Of a stretch of 13,824 nt of DNA, positions 1-7,165 are shown piece after piece. Under the pieces are notes generated by a model. The model made no database searches. It saw only the letters and a list, made by a program, of their open reading frames with translations, and was not told where the DNA came from. The position numbers and the translations under genes were made by a program. Positions within the stretch are counted from its first letter, which is position 1. Each line of letters opens with the position of its first letter. The stretch is from Bacteroidales bacterium. GTDB lineage: Bacteria > Bacteroidota > Bacteroidia > Bacteroidales > UBA10428. The stretch is taken from the NCBI GenBank assembly GCA_030626465.1, contig DAOUOU010000059.1, positions 1 to 13,824 on the forward strand, read 5' to 3'.

Positions 1-311
1 ATTGGAAGCAACACACCCGAAACATCCCTGGAGAAATACAATATGAGAACCACCGGTGTTCGGGTTTCTTTATTAAACCGCATACCCTCTGCATTGAATA
101 TGTTTTTATGATGTTGAAAAAAGAGTTGCATGCCACCTCCAATTCCAACACTGGTTTCCGGAGTATAGAAAACAACAGGCAGACCTATTACCTGTACCTT
201 TTTCACCAATGAAATGGTATCTGTCTGCAGCAATCGTTTTTTATCAACTTGTGCCAGGAGGACATCAGTCAGGATAAAGGATAATATGATTATGAATATG
301 GTCTTACTCAT
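1..311 (-). CDS. Omp85-like (BamA/TamA family) outer-membrane protein, C-terminal part cut off by window edge
   Basis: The frame opens at an ATG at 311 and stays open for 103 codons to the window edge, so only the N-terminus is visible. Residues 1-21 form a Sec signal peptide (hydrophobic stretch IFIIILSFIL, likely cleavage near LLA-Q). The mature part contains GLPVVFYTPETSVGIGGG followed by alternating hydrophobic residues. This resembles the first barrel strands of Bacteroidota proteins annotated as BamA/TamA-type surface antigens, which have a 'P-x-x-FYTPETG-x-G-x-G' opening. The start codon lies inside the stop region of the upstream barrel gene (ATGAGTAA, 8-base overlap), which indicates translational coupling and co-transcription. 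The role is inferred: an outer-membrane barrel, either an insertase-like Omp85 member or a stand-alone barrel without POTRA domains. Little room for POTRA domains precedes the barrel motif. The family call is moderately secure and the substrate is unknown. Confidence 0.6.
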   Translation of the reverse strand, partial: MSKTIFIIILSFILTDVLLAQVDKKRLLQTDTISLVKKVQVIGLPVVFYTPETSVGIGGGMQLFFQHHKNIFNAEGMRFNKETRTPVVLILYFSRDVSGVLLP

Positions 312-1041
312 TTTGTTTCAGCTTCCCAAATAACAGAATAAAGCCAAAGGAAAATTGGTAGTTCTGACGTTTAAAAGTCATTTCCTGTTTGTTGCCATTC
401 CTCAAATCGATTAATTCACCGTCGAAATAGGAATACAAGTAGTCGAAACCAACTTCAAATGCAACTCTGTCGGCTATAACATAAGCATAACCTATTCCCA
501 GGACGCCACTTATACCATTGCCGCGTAATTCTTCTTCGATCTGAAGAAAACCCTGGAATCCATCCGAATGTTCAACATAGTTTGTATAGAGCAGAGCGGT
601 TTGAAAATACAATCCCATATTGGTCATGTTTCCCAGATACAATCTATACCATGGCCCGATCATCAGGATTTCTTTTTCAACCTCAACAAAATTAATGGAA
701 TGGCCACGCATAGCACTAAAAACGAGTCCCAGAAGGTTTTTATCGGCAATGAATTTACCAAGTTTTATATCGTAGGAATACTTGTTTATATATTTGTCGG
801 TAATAAATATGCTCTGGTTGTTATCGAGTGAAGATGAACTTATTGAGCCGGAGATCCCCACCAGGTTTCTTCCTTTCCTGAAAGGCGTTTGTGGTATAGA
901 ATCTGAGGTTGATTGGGCGATTGAATCAGAAACTGACTGGGCGATTGAATCAGAAGCATATTGGGCAGTCAAATCAATCCTGAAGAAAACAACTATGAAT
1001 AGGAATGCTATGAATCGTTTCAAGGCAAATGATTTGTTCAA
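304..1041 (-). CDS. Secreted outer-membrane beta-barrel protein (porin-like, unknown ligand)
   Basis: This is a 245-residue protein. It has an N-terminal signal peptide (LKRFIAFLFIVVFFRIDLTAQ, cleavage probably after LTA). A short low-complexity linker follows, in which SDSI recurs every eight residues (AQYASDSI, AQSVSDSI, AQSTSDSI). The rest is a chain of amphipathic strands of about 10-12 residues, typical of an eight-stranded barrel. It ends in NYQFSFGFILLFGKL, an aromatic-rich last strand. No enzyme motif is visible. The start is uncertain: no ATG exists between the upstream in-frame stop and the signal peptide. The frame can begin at TTG 1041 or TTG 1023, and the latter gives the more compact signal peptide MKRFIAFLF. 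The stop overlaps the next gene by eight bases, so the two barrel genes probably form an operon. The family is a generic porin/OmpA-barrel-like fold; the function is unknown. Confidence 0.7.
   Translation of the reverse strand: MNKSFALKRFIAFLFIVVFFRIDLTAQYASDSIAQSVSDSIAQSTSDSIPQTPFRKGRNLVGISGSISSSSLDNNQSIFITDKYINKYSYDIKLGKFIADKNLLGLVFSAMRGHSINFVEVEKEILMIGPWYRLYLGNMTNMGLYFQTALLYTNYVEHSDGFQGFLQIEEELRGNGISGVLGIGYAYVIADRVAFEVGFDYLYSYFDGELIDLRNGNKQEMTFKRQNYQFSFGFILLFGKLKQNE
911..966 (-). repeat. 24-bp in-frame tandem repeat in barrel gene
   Basis: Two near-identical 24-base units lie at 911-934 and 935-958 (core gggcgattgaatcaga), with a degenerate third unit beginning at 959. They encode the eight-residue repeat with SDSI just after the signal peptide. 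Because the period is a multiple of three, copy-number change would keep the frame. Confidence 0.75.
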
Positions 1042-1063
1042 ATATAATGATTTGTTTAAATAT
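1028..1063. repeat. 18-bp tandem duplication over the barrel-gene start
   Basis: Positions 1028-1045 (aatgatttgttcaaatat) and 1046-1063 (aatgatttgtttaaatat) are identical except at one base (c1039 versus t1057). The duplication spans the first possible TTG start of the minus-strand barrel gene. On the minus strand it creates TATATTTG at 1046-1039, which fits the Bacteroidota -7 element TAnnTTTG. No matching -33 TTTG is seen at the usual distance, so promoter status is weak. Confidence 0.7.
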
Positions 1064-1105
1064 GAAGATTTTCAGTTACTTTTTTTTGCATTTTGCATGA
1101 TTGAT

Positions 1106-1131
1106 GCTCCTCGCAGTAAGATGTGAGGAGC
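1106..1131. promoter_or_regulatory. Stem-loop upstream of the barrel operon
   Basis: The arms gctcctc (1106-1112) and gaggagc (1125-1131) are perfect reverse complements. The stem extends inward by a G:U and a C:G pair, leaving an eight-base loop. No T tract follows on either strand, so it is not a standard intrinsic terminator. It could fold in the 5' leader of the minus-strand barrel operon, but no function is shown. Confidence 0.4.
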
Positions 1132-1283
1132 TATTCTCATGAGTATAATGAGTAACCGGCGACGTATTGGAGAAGCTTACGAAGCGAAGCAAGTAACCTT
1201 CGATCCCCAATAAGGAAATTCTATATTTTGCTCGCTTATCCCGCCTCAAGCAGCTGGGAACCTACCCGAAAGTATAAATTCCA

Positions 1284-1337
1284 GTCCGAACGTAGTCATC
1301 CGGGCAGGCCCGTCCGAACGTAGTCATCCGGGCAGGC
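1284..1337. repeat. REP-like 26-bp direct repeat pair containing GTAG
   Basis: Two identical 26-base copies lie at 1284-1309 and 1312-1337, separated by two bases (period 28). The core is cgtagtcatccgggcaggc. The junction contains a small hairpin: CGGG at 1301-1304 pairs with CCCG at 1309-1312 around a CAGG loop. Each copy carries GTAG just before the GC-rich part, as known REP elements mobilised by RAYT transposases do. No transposase gene is present in the window, so the REP assignment is an inference. Confidence 0.6.
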
Positions 1338-1344
1338 TTTCATT

Positions 1345-1361
1345 CCTTTAGATTTGTATCT
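1345..1361. repeat. Dispersed 17-bp element, copy 1
   Basis: The sequence cctttagatttgtatct at 1345-1361 recurs at 12494-12510 with one mismatch (t1357 versus c12506). Both copies lie at the edge of repeat-rich intergenic DNA and in the same orientation. This suggests a conserved end or flank of a genome-wide repeat rather than chance, although two copies are thin evidence. Confidence 0.4.
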
Positions 1362-1422
1362 GCTTATAACAAGTAAGATTAGCAATGATTATGTAAGTAG
1401 TTGGTAAATAATTGCCTTAAGT

Positions 1423-1455
1423 TTTGATTAGATAATATTAATTTGACTATTTTTG
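1423..1455 (+). promoter_or_regulatory. Predicted Bacteroidota-type promoter of the TA operon
   Basis: TTTG at 1423-1426 is followed after 21 bases by TATTTTTG at 1448-1455. The pair fits the known Bacteroidota sigma factor consensus TTTG-(19-21)-TAnnTTTG. Transcription would begin near 1460-1462, leaving a leader of only about 14 bases before the ATG at 1475. No purine-rich ribosome-binding site is present, as is usual in this phylum. Confidence 0.55.
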
Positions 1456-1460
1456 TCAAA
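1442..1460. promoter_or_regulatory. Inverted repeat over the -7 box, predicted operator of the HTH antitoxin
   Basis: TTTGAC (1442-1447) and GTCAAA (1455-1460) are perfect reverse complements separated by seven bases that are mostly the -7 element. A dimeric XRE-type protein bound here would block RNA polymerase. The adjacent gene encodes such an HTH, so autorepression is the natural inference. Binding itself is not shown by the sequence. Confidence 0.5.
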
Positions 1461-1474
1461 ACAATATTTTCAAA

Positions 1475-2071
1475 ATGAAGAGCATTGGAGAACTGATAAG
1501 ATCATTAAGAGAAAAAGATGGATACCCTTTACGGAAGGTTGCTGCCTTTTTGGATATTGACCAGGCTGTATTAAGTAAAATTGAACGAGGACAAAGAAAG
1601 CTGACAAAAGAGCAAGTAATAAAACTGGCTGACTTCTTTAAATACAACGAGAAAGAAATGCTGATTACTTTTTTAAGCGACCGTATTATTTATGAAATAG
1701 GCAACGAAGAGTATGCAAATGAAGCATTAAAAGTTGCTGAGGAAAAGATTGAATATTTGAGAGTACCACAATATAAACGACCCGATATTCTAAAAATAAT
1801 AAAAACATATTTTCAAAAGGATAAACGCGTAGTAAGTGCATGGATTTTCGGGTCCTTTGCGCGGAAAGAAGAGATTTACAATAGTGATATTGATATTATG
1901 ATAAAGATGGATGAGAAGAAGTCTTATTCTCTGTTTGATCTGGCTGATATTCAGTATAATCTCGAAAATCTAATAAAAAGAAAAGTTGATATTGTTGAAA
2001 AAGGATACATAAAACCTTTTGCATGGGATAGTGTTAAAAATGACTTGCAACTTATTTATGGGAAGATTTAA
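1475..2071 (+). CDS. mntA: XRE HTH - MNT nucleotidyltransferase fusion, MntA-like antitoxin
   Basis: This 198-residue protein has two domains. Residues about 4-60 form an XRE/Cro-type helix-turn-helix (LRKVAAFLDIDQAVLSKIERG, with a typical recognition helix). Residues about 100-198 form a minimal nucleotidyltransferase. Its signature GS-x10-D-x-D is exact: G126-S127 in FGSFAR, and D138 and D140 in NSDIDI. The third carboxylate is D172 in KVDIVE, so the active site looks intact. MntA-type antitoxins transfer AMP from ATP to a tyrosine of the partner HEPN toxin and so silence it. The partner gene follows and overlaps by 14 bases. The N-terminal HTH is absent from minimal MntA proteins and probably makes this antitoxin its own repressor at the inverted repeat 1442-1460. 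The ATG at 1475 places the HTH directly at the N-terminus. The TA role is inferred from family and pairing. Confidence 0.85.
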   Translation: MKSIGELIRSLREKDGYPLRKVAAFLDIDQAVLSKIERGQRKLTKEQVIKLADFFKYNEKEMLITFLSDRIIYEIGNEEYANEALKVAEEKIEYLRVPQYKRPDILKIIKTYFQKDKRVVSAWIFGSFARKEEIYNSDIDIMIKMDEKKSYSLFDLADIQYNLENLIKRKVDIVEKGYIKPFAWDSVKNDLQLIYGKI

Positions 2072-2402
2072 AATTACAAATAAGCAAAGATTAGAGCACA
2101 TAATTGAAGCAATAAATAAAATAGAAAATTATTGTAAAGATCAGGATATTAAAAGTTTCTGTAAAACCGAGATTTTACATGATGCAGTTTTACATCAATT
2201 TTTAATAATTGGAGAAGCTATAATAAATATTGACAAGGATATTTTAGACAAATATAAATATCCCTGGCATTCACCTCGTTCATTTAGAAATTATATAGCT
2301 CACGAATATTTTGGAATTAATCCTGAAAAAGTATGGAACACGGTTACTATTGAAATACCACTGTTAAAAGAAGCTATTGATCAAATTTACAGGAATTATT
2401 GA
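2058..2402 (+). CDS. hepT: HEPN-domain ribonuclease toxin, HepT-like (DUF86)
   Basis: This 114-residue helical protein carries the HEPN signature RNYIAHEY: R77-x4-H82, with Y84 in the HxY position. In characterised HepT toxins the R and H form the RNase site, which acts on RNA including tRNA. The HxY tyrosine is the residue AMPylated by MntA. Both features are intact here. The frame is open back to an ATG at 2019. I prefer ATG 2058 because it gives MGRFKITNKQRLEHIIEAI, matching the usual HepT N-terminus. It also leaves a 14-base overlap with the antitoxin gene rather than a 53-base one. The out-of-frame overlap implies coupled translation and fixed stoichiometry. Like its partner, the gene is visibly AT-rich compared with the efflux genes. 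An alternative role as an abortive-infection module cannot be told apart by sequence. Confidence 0.85.
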   Translation: MGRFKITNKQRLEHIIEAINKIENYCKDQDIKSFCKTEILHDAVLHQFLIIGEAIINIDKDILDKYKYPWHSPRSFRNYIAHEYFGINPEKVWNTVTIEIPLLKEAIDQIYRNY

Positions 2403-2570
2403 GTATTAAAACAACTTATGTGTTGCCTGTAAATCAGTTAATGAATAAAATGGAGGTAAGGTGTAAGTCATAAGTGTAATGGTGATTATGATATGAAAAT
2501 AATGAATAGGAAGTAAAATCAACAAAATATTTGGATAAGACAGCCTTTTAAAATTCATAATACATAAGCA

Positions 2571-3995
2571 TTATTCACTTTCAGCAGAACTCATCTCTTC
2601 ATCAGTGATCCACCCTCCCCCTAAGGCTTTGTATAACTGTACGTATGAAGCCAGCTGTCGCTGGTAAGCATCTGAGAGCGCCAGATCTGCCTGGTAAAAC
2701 GAACGCTCTGTTTCCAATACTTCAAGGTAACTGGTAACGCCTCCATCGTACCTTGCTCTTGAAAGTGATGCTGCATTTTCAGAGGCTGCGAGCTGTCTTT
2801 TGATGGCCTCAACTTCTCTCTCCACCGTTTGCACTCTGAGAAGAGCATCTTCAACTTCGCGAAATGCCTGAAGAACAGTTTTTTCATAAGCAAGCAAAGT
2901 CTGTTCTGCCCTTTCACGTTCAATCTGTACCCGGCGTTTGTTCTTTCCGAAATTGAAAATGGGCCCGGTTAACCCTCCTGCTGTGGACCATATGAGGGCA
3001 TCGCCGGATGTTAAACCTGTAAGATCGCTGCTTGCAGCACCAAGGGCTCCGGTAATGCTGAAAGAAGGAAATCTCATGGCCTGTGCCACACCTATTCGCG
3101 CAACCTGTGCAGCATATGCCTGTTCAGCCTGATTAATATCCGGTCGCCGGATTAAAAGATCGGAAGGGATCCCGGCAGGAATGCTATCCGGTAGTACTTG
3201 ATCCTCTAATGTGTTAGCATCAACAGGATGTGGAAATTCACCCAATAATACACTTAAGGCATGCTCGACATTGGCCACAAGTCTTTCGTAATAGGGAACC
3301 GCCGAGGCAGCTATAGCTTCCTGAATTTGTGCCTGGTTTAGATCAATCTCGGGAATAATGCCTTCATCAAATCTTGCCTGTATGATCTCAAGTGATTCCT
3401 GCCGGGTTAGCAGGGTCTGTTCCGATATATGCAGACGGTTCTTGAAATCAAGCAAGCGAAAATAAACTGATGCTACATTAGATATAAGGCTTACCTGAAC
3501 CGATCTCATGCCATATTCCGTAGCAAACAGCTCTGCACGGGCTGCCTGACTGGCCCTGCGATATTTTCCCCAGAAGTCAAGCTCCCAGAAAACATTGCCT
3601 GTCAGAGAATAGAATTCGGCAGGATCATCCAGTCTTGCTCCTGAAGCTGAGATATTACCATAAGTGACACTTCCGTCGTAACCGAAAGAAGGCCAGAAAT
3701 CGGCTTTATTATATCCCAGCACGTATTTCGCCTCTTCAATTCTGCTGGCTGCTATTTGGATGTCCTTATTGTTTTTTAAGGCTGTATCTATCAGATCAAC
3801 TAACTGTTCATCATTAAATATCTCCCACCATCTCAGATTAAGCAATGTGTCAGCTGTTGAATCGTATAGAAAGCTTGCAGGTATTTCCATTTCAGGTTTC
3901 CTGAATTTTGGTCCTACCATACAACTGGTAATTAGTACCAGAAAAAGTCCGGATATAAGTAAATTGTATAAGATTGAATAGTATCTCTGCTTCAT
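2571..3995 (-). CDS. TolC/OprM-like outer-membrane efflux lipoprotein (NodT family)
   Basis: This 474-residue protein is the outer-membrane exit duct of a tripartite RND pump. A lipoprotein signal peptide ends in LITSC with the lipidated cysteine at position 25. The family's usual 'C-x-VGP-x-(F/Y)-x-x-P' opening follows (CMVGPKFRKP). Two OEP repeats follow, roughly residues 60-250 and 270-460. They are rich in long helices, and the second contains the characteristic LLIRRPDINQAEQAYAAQVA and IGVAQAMRFPSFSITGALG segments. Length is normal for OprM-type channels. The start is separated from the pump gene's stop by a single base, so translation is probably coupled. It is the last gene of the operon. 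The exported substrate cannot be told from the sequence. Confidence 0.93.
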   Translation of the reverse strand: MKQRYYSILYNLLISGLFLVLITSCMVGPKFRKPEMEIPASFLYDSTADTLLNLRWWEIFNDEQLVDLIDTALKNNKDIQIAASRIEEAKYVLGYNKADFWPSFGYDGSVTYGNISASGARLDDPAEFYSLTGNVFWELDFWGKYRRASQAARAELFATEYGMRSVQVSLISNVASVYFRLLDFKNRLHISEQTLLTRQESLEIIQARFDEGIIPEIDLNQAQIQEAIAASAVPYYERLVANVEHALSVLLGEFPHPVDANTLEDQVLPDSIPAGIPSDLLIRRPDINQAEQAYAAQVARIGVAQAMRFPSFSITGALGAASSDLTGLTSGDALIWSTAGGLTGPIFNFGKNKRRVQIERERAEQTLLAYEKTVLQAFREVEDALLRVQTVEREVEAIKRQLAASENAASLSRARYDGGVTSYLEVLETERSFYQADLALSDAYQRQLASYVQLYKALGGGWITDEEMSSAESE

Positions 3996-3996
3996 T

Positions 3997-6900
3997 TCAG
4001 GCTGATTTTAGGTTATTAGTTTCGATAGAACGCTTTTGTTCATATTTGGCAATTTTTCCTATCAGAATGAAAAGCATTGGATAAAGAAAAATACCAAGCA
4101 TTGTTGCAAGTGTCATACCTCCCATCAAGGCCATTCCCATTACTTTTCTGGCTTCTGCCCCCGAACCGCTGGCTATAACCAGTGGAAATACTCCCAAAAT
4201 AAAAGAGAAGGCAGTCATTAATATAGGACGAAATCTTGATTTTGCTGCCTTAATTGCAGCATCAAACAGACTCAATCCCTTTTTAAACTCTTCGTTAGCA
4301 AATTCCACAATCAGAATAGCATTCTTTGCAGCCATACCTATCAGCATCACAAATGAGACTTGTGCAAAAATGTTGTTTTCAAAAGTAGGGCTGAATAATC
4401 GCGAAGCCCAAAGGGCAAACAATGCTCCGAAAATGGCAAAGGGTGTACCCAGCAATATGGCCAGTGGCAGGGACCAGCTTTCGTACTGGGCAGCAAGAAT
4501 AAGAAATACAAACAAAAGAGAAAATGTAAGGATAATTCCCAGGGATCCTGAAGCTTTCTTTTCCTGAAAAGACATTGCATTCCATGCATACCCCATGTCG
4601 TGAGGCAATACATCGGCTGCAACTTCTTCGAGAGCATTCATAGCCTGGGCCGAAGTATAACCCTGAGCAGGTACCCCTGTAACTTCAACCGACCGGTATA
4701 AGTTAAACCGGTTTGTATAATCAGGTCCTGAGATGGGGCGAATGGTTGCAAGAGTAGCCAGGGGAACCATATTTCCATCTTTGTTCTGAATAAAAAAATT
4801 GCTTATTTGTTTTTCATCTGTCCTGTATTGTGGTTCTGCCTGAATATAAGTTTTGTAAAGACGTCCAAATCGTGTAAAATCATTGACATAGGCACCGCCC
4901 ATAAATGCACCAACGGTTGTATACAAATCGTTAAGGGATACCCCCAGCTTTAATGCTTTTTCTTTATCTATATCCATATATCGTTGCGGAACATTTGCCT
5001 GGAAAGTTGTGAACGCATTGTCTATTTCAGGACGATCATTAGCTGCCTGAATAAACTCTAATGTATTATTTGCCAGGTAATCCGGTGTATTCCCGGCCAT
5101 ATCCTGAATCATAATGCTGAATCCCGAACCATTTCCAAGTCCGGGAATTGCCGGCGGACCAAAAGCGAATGCCTGGGCACCTTTGATTTTTAGATAGAGT
5201 TGCTTGTTTAACTTCTGAATAAATTCTTTGGCAGTAATATCTCTTTCTTTCCATGGCTTGAGGGTGACAAACATGAATCCTGTGTTGGATGCCATGGCTC
5301 CCGACAATAAACTGAAGCCTGTTGCATTCGTGACAAATTCAACTTCCGGAAACTGCATAATTATTTCCTCTATATCTTTCGCTATGGCATCCGATCGTTG
5401 CAATGATGCAGCATCAGGCAATTGCATATTCACAAAAATGTACCCCATATCCTCTTCCGGAATAAATCCACCAGGTACTAATTTTCCAAAAATTACTGCT
5501 CCAAGGCTTATGATCAGTATAAAAATCACTGAACGTTTGATCTTGCGGGTGACTATATTGGTGAAGTTCATATAGGAATCGGTAGATTTTCCCAGCCATT
5601 TGTTAAACCCTCCGAAAATTCTTCCCAGCAATCCCTTATATGGCTTAGGTTCTTTCAATAAGATAGATGCCAAAGCAGGGCTTAGGGTAAGAGCATTTAA
5701 AGAAGAAACCAGTACAGATACTACTATGGTAATTGCAAATTGCTGATACAGTCTTCCCGTTATACCAGCCATTCCGGCAACAGGTATAAATACAGCAACC
5801 AATACCAATGTAGTGGCTATCACAGGAGCAGTAACCTTTTTCATAGCATCAACAGTGGCTTCTTTTGAGCTCATACCATTTGCAATATTTACCTGTACTG
5901 CCTCAACAACCACAATGGCATCATCAACAACAATACCAATGGCAAGAACAAGTCCGAGAAGCGAGAGCACATTAATTGAAAAGCCCAGCAAGGGAAAGAA
6001 AATAAAGGCACCAATTAATGATACCGGTATTGCAATAGTTGGTATAAGAGTGGCCCTCCAATCCTGTATGAAAACGAACACAACAAATATTACCAGTATC
6101 AGCGCAATAATCAATGTTACTACAATATCACGAATCCCTGCTGTTATAGGGGCAGTTGAATCTAAAGAAACGTCGTACATTATGCTTTCAGGAAAATTCT
6201 GTGACAAATGATCCATTTCTTTTATTACCTGTTGTGCGAGCTCTACTGCATTTGATCCGGGTGCCTGATATAAAGCTACTATAGCACAAGTTTCCTGGTT
6301 CAAACGGGTGAAAGCACTGTATGTTTCTACGCCTAAATTAATAGTTGCTATATCTTTAAGCTTTACCTGTGAGCCATCAGATTGAGTTCTGATAACAATT
6401 TCACCAAATGCTTCGGGAGAACTGAATCGTTCAGGCAATCGCACAGTATAAGTGAATTCTGTTCCGGGAGGTGAAGGTTCAGCTCCAAATTTACCTCCGG
6501 GTACAATGATGTTTTGTTCATTGATCGCCTTGAGAATCTCCGGAACCGTAATTCCCATATGTGAGAGACGATCCGGCTTAATCCAGATCCGCATCGAATA
6601 ATCTGCAGCTCCTAACACATTCACTCTTCCAACACCTTTTATTCGTGCCAACTGATCTTTGATGTTAATTAAGGCATAATTGCCAAGAAAATCCTGGTCA
6701 TACCTTCCATCAGAGGTAAGCGTGATGAGCATAAGGATGTTTGGCAGGGATTTTTCAGTTGTCACTCCAAATTTCTTAACGTTTTCCGGTAATTTAGCAG
6801 TAGCAGCAGAAACCCTGTTTTGAGTAAGTACAGTATTCATATCAGGATCGGTTCCAACATCAAAGGATACATCAACAGTCATGGTTCCATCGTTGGCATT

Positions 6901-7155
6901 GGTCGATTTCATGTAGATCATGTTATCCACACCATTGATCTGCTGCTCCAGGGGTGTTGCAACTGATTCCTCAACATTCAGTGCATTCGCTCCGGTATAG
7001 GTAGCTCTTACCTGAACAATGGGAGGTGTAAGATTCGGATATTGCTCTATTGGCAGACCCAGCAATGAAACAAAACCGACGATTATAATGACAATGGCAA
7101 TTACCATTGCAACAATGGGCCTGTGTACAAAAAAATTCCCTTTACTCTCAGCCAT
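3997..7155 (-). CDS. RND multidrug efflux pump, HAE1/AcrB family inner-membrane permease
   Basis: At 1052 residues this is a full-length hydrophobe/amphiphile RND transporter. It opens with FFVHRPIVAMVIAIVIIIVG, the standard first transmembrane helix. Two large periplasmic loops alternate with two transmembrane bundles (first about 340-500, second about 870-1035). The proton-relay residues are in place: D411-D412 in helix 4 (GIVVDDAIVVVEA), K944 (GMAAKNAILIVEFA), and R974 and T981 (RFRPILMTAFSFILGV), corresponding to AcrB D407/D408, K940, R971 and T978. It should use proton influx to pull compounds from the periplasm or membrane into the outer duct. It lies between the adaptor gene (10-base gap) and the duct gene (1-base gap), giving a complete pump operon. 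Substrate specificity is not readable from sequence. No frameshift or truncation is seen. Confidence 0.97.
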   Translation of the reverse strand: MAESKGNFFVHRPIVAMVIAIVIIIVGFVSLLGLPIEQYPNLTPPIVQVRATYTGANALNVEESVATPLEQQINGVDNMIYMKSTNANDGTMTVDVSFDVGTDPDMNTVLTQNRVSAATAKLPENVKKFGVTTEKSLPNILMLITLTSDGRYDQDFLGNYALINIKDQLARIKGVGRVNVLGAADYSMRIWIKPDRLSHMGITVPEILKAINEQNIIVPGGKFGAEPSPPGTEFTYTVRLPERFSSPEAFGEIVIRTQSDGSQVKLKDIATINLGVETYSAFTRLNQETCAIVALYQAPGSNAVELAQQVIKEMDHLSQNFPESIMYDVSLDSTAPITAGIRDIVVTLIIALILVIFVVFVFIQDWRATLIPTIAIPVSLIGAFIFFPLLGFSINVLSLLGLVLAIGIVVDDAIVVVEAVQVNIANGMSSKEATVDAMKKVTAPVIATTLVLVAVFIPVAGMAGITGRLYQQFAITIVVSVLVSSLNALTLSPALASILLKEPKPYKGLLGRIFGGFNKWLGKSTDSYMNFTNIVTRKIKRSVIFILIISLGAVIFGKLVPGGFIPEEDMGYIFVNMQLPDAASLQRSDAIAKDIEEIIMQFPEVEFVTNATGFSLLSGAMASNTGFMFVTLKPWKERDITAKEFIQKLNKQLYLKIKGAQAFAFGPPAIPGLGNGSGFSIMIQDMAGNTPDYLANNTLEFIQAANDRPEIDNAFTTFQANVPQRYMDIDKEKALKLGVSLNDLYTTVGAFMGGAYVNDFTRFGRLYKTYIQAEPQYRTDEKQISNFFIQNKDGNMVPLATLATIRPISGPDYTNRFNLYRSVEVTGVPAQGYTSAQAMNALEEVAADVLPHDMGYAWNAMSFQEKKASGSLGIILTFSLLFVFLILAAQYESWSLPLAILLGTPFAIFGALFALWASRLFSPTFENNIFAQVSFVMLIGMAAKNAILIVEFANEEFKKGLSLFDAAIKAAKSRFRPILMTAFSFILGVFPLVIASGSGAEARKVMGMALMGGMTLATMLGIFLYPMLFILIGKIAKYEQKRSIETNNLKSA

Positions 7156-7165
7156 AATTCAGGAT

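Larger units (their letters stand above)
1064..1474. other. Repeat-rich intergenic region without a gene
   Basis: No open frame with protein-like composition is present here. From left to right it holds a T-rich tract, a stem-loop (1106-1131) and a GC-richer block at about 1150-1340. That block contains short repeats of gaagc/cgaagc, the direct repeat agtaacc (near 1151 and 1191), and the 26-bp REP-like pair. A 17-bp element shared with 12494-12510 and then an AT-rich promoter zone for the toxin-antitoxin operon follow. The GC-richer block looks like decayed repetitive DNA rather than coding sequence. Confidence 0.6.

Noticed and set aside
1284..1370. Insertion sequence end or attachment site
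   Set aside because: There is no transposase or integrase in the window, no terminal inverted repeat pair and no target duplication that I can see.
2019..2402. Longer HepT start at ATG 2019
   Set aside because: It would add 13 residues (MHGIVLKMTCNLF) unlike HepT N-termini and create a 53-base overlap. ATG 2058 fits the family better.
2403..2440. Terminator after the toxin gene
   Set aside because: Only a 4-bp CAAC/GTTG stem was found, with no T tract; too weak to support.
4347..6211. Several open frames on both strands within the RND pump gene
   Set aside because: They are shadows of the 1052-residue pump frame, with no protein-family character of their own.
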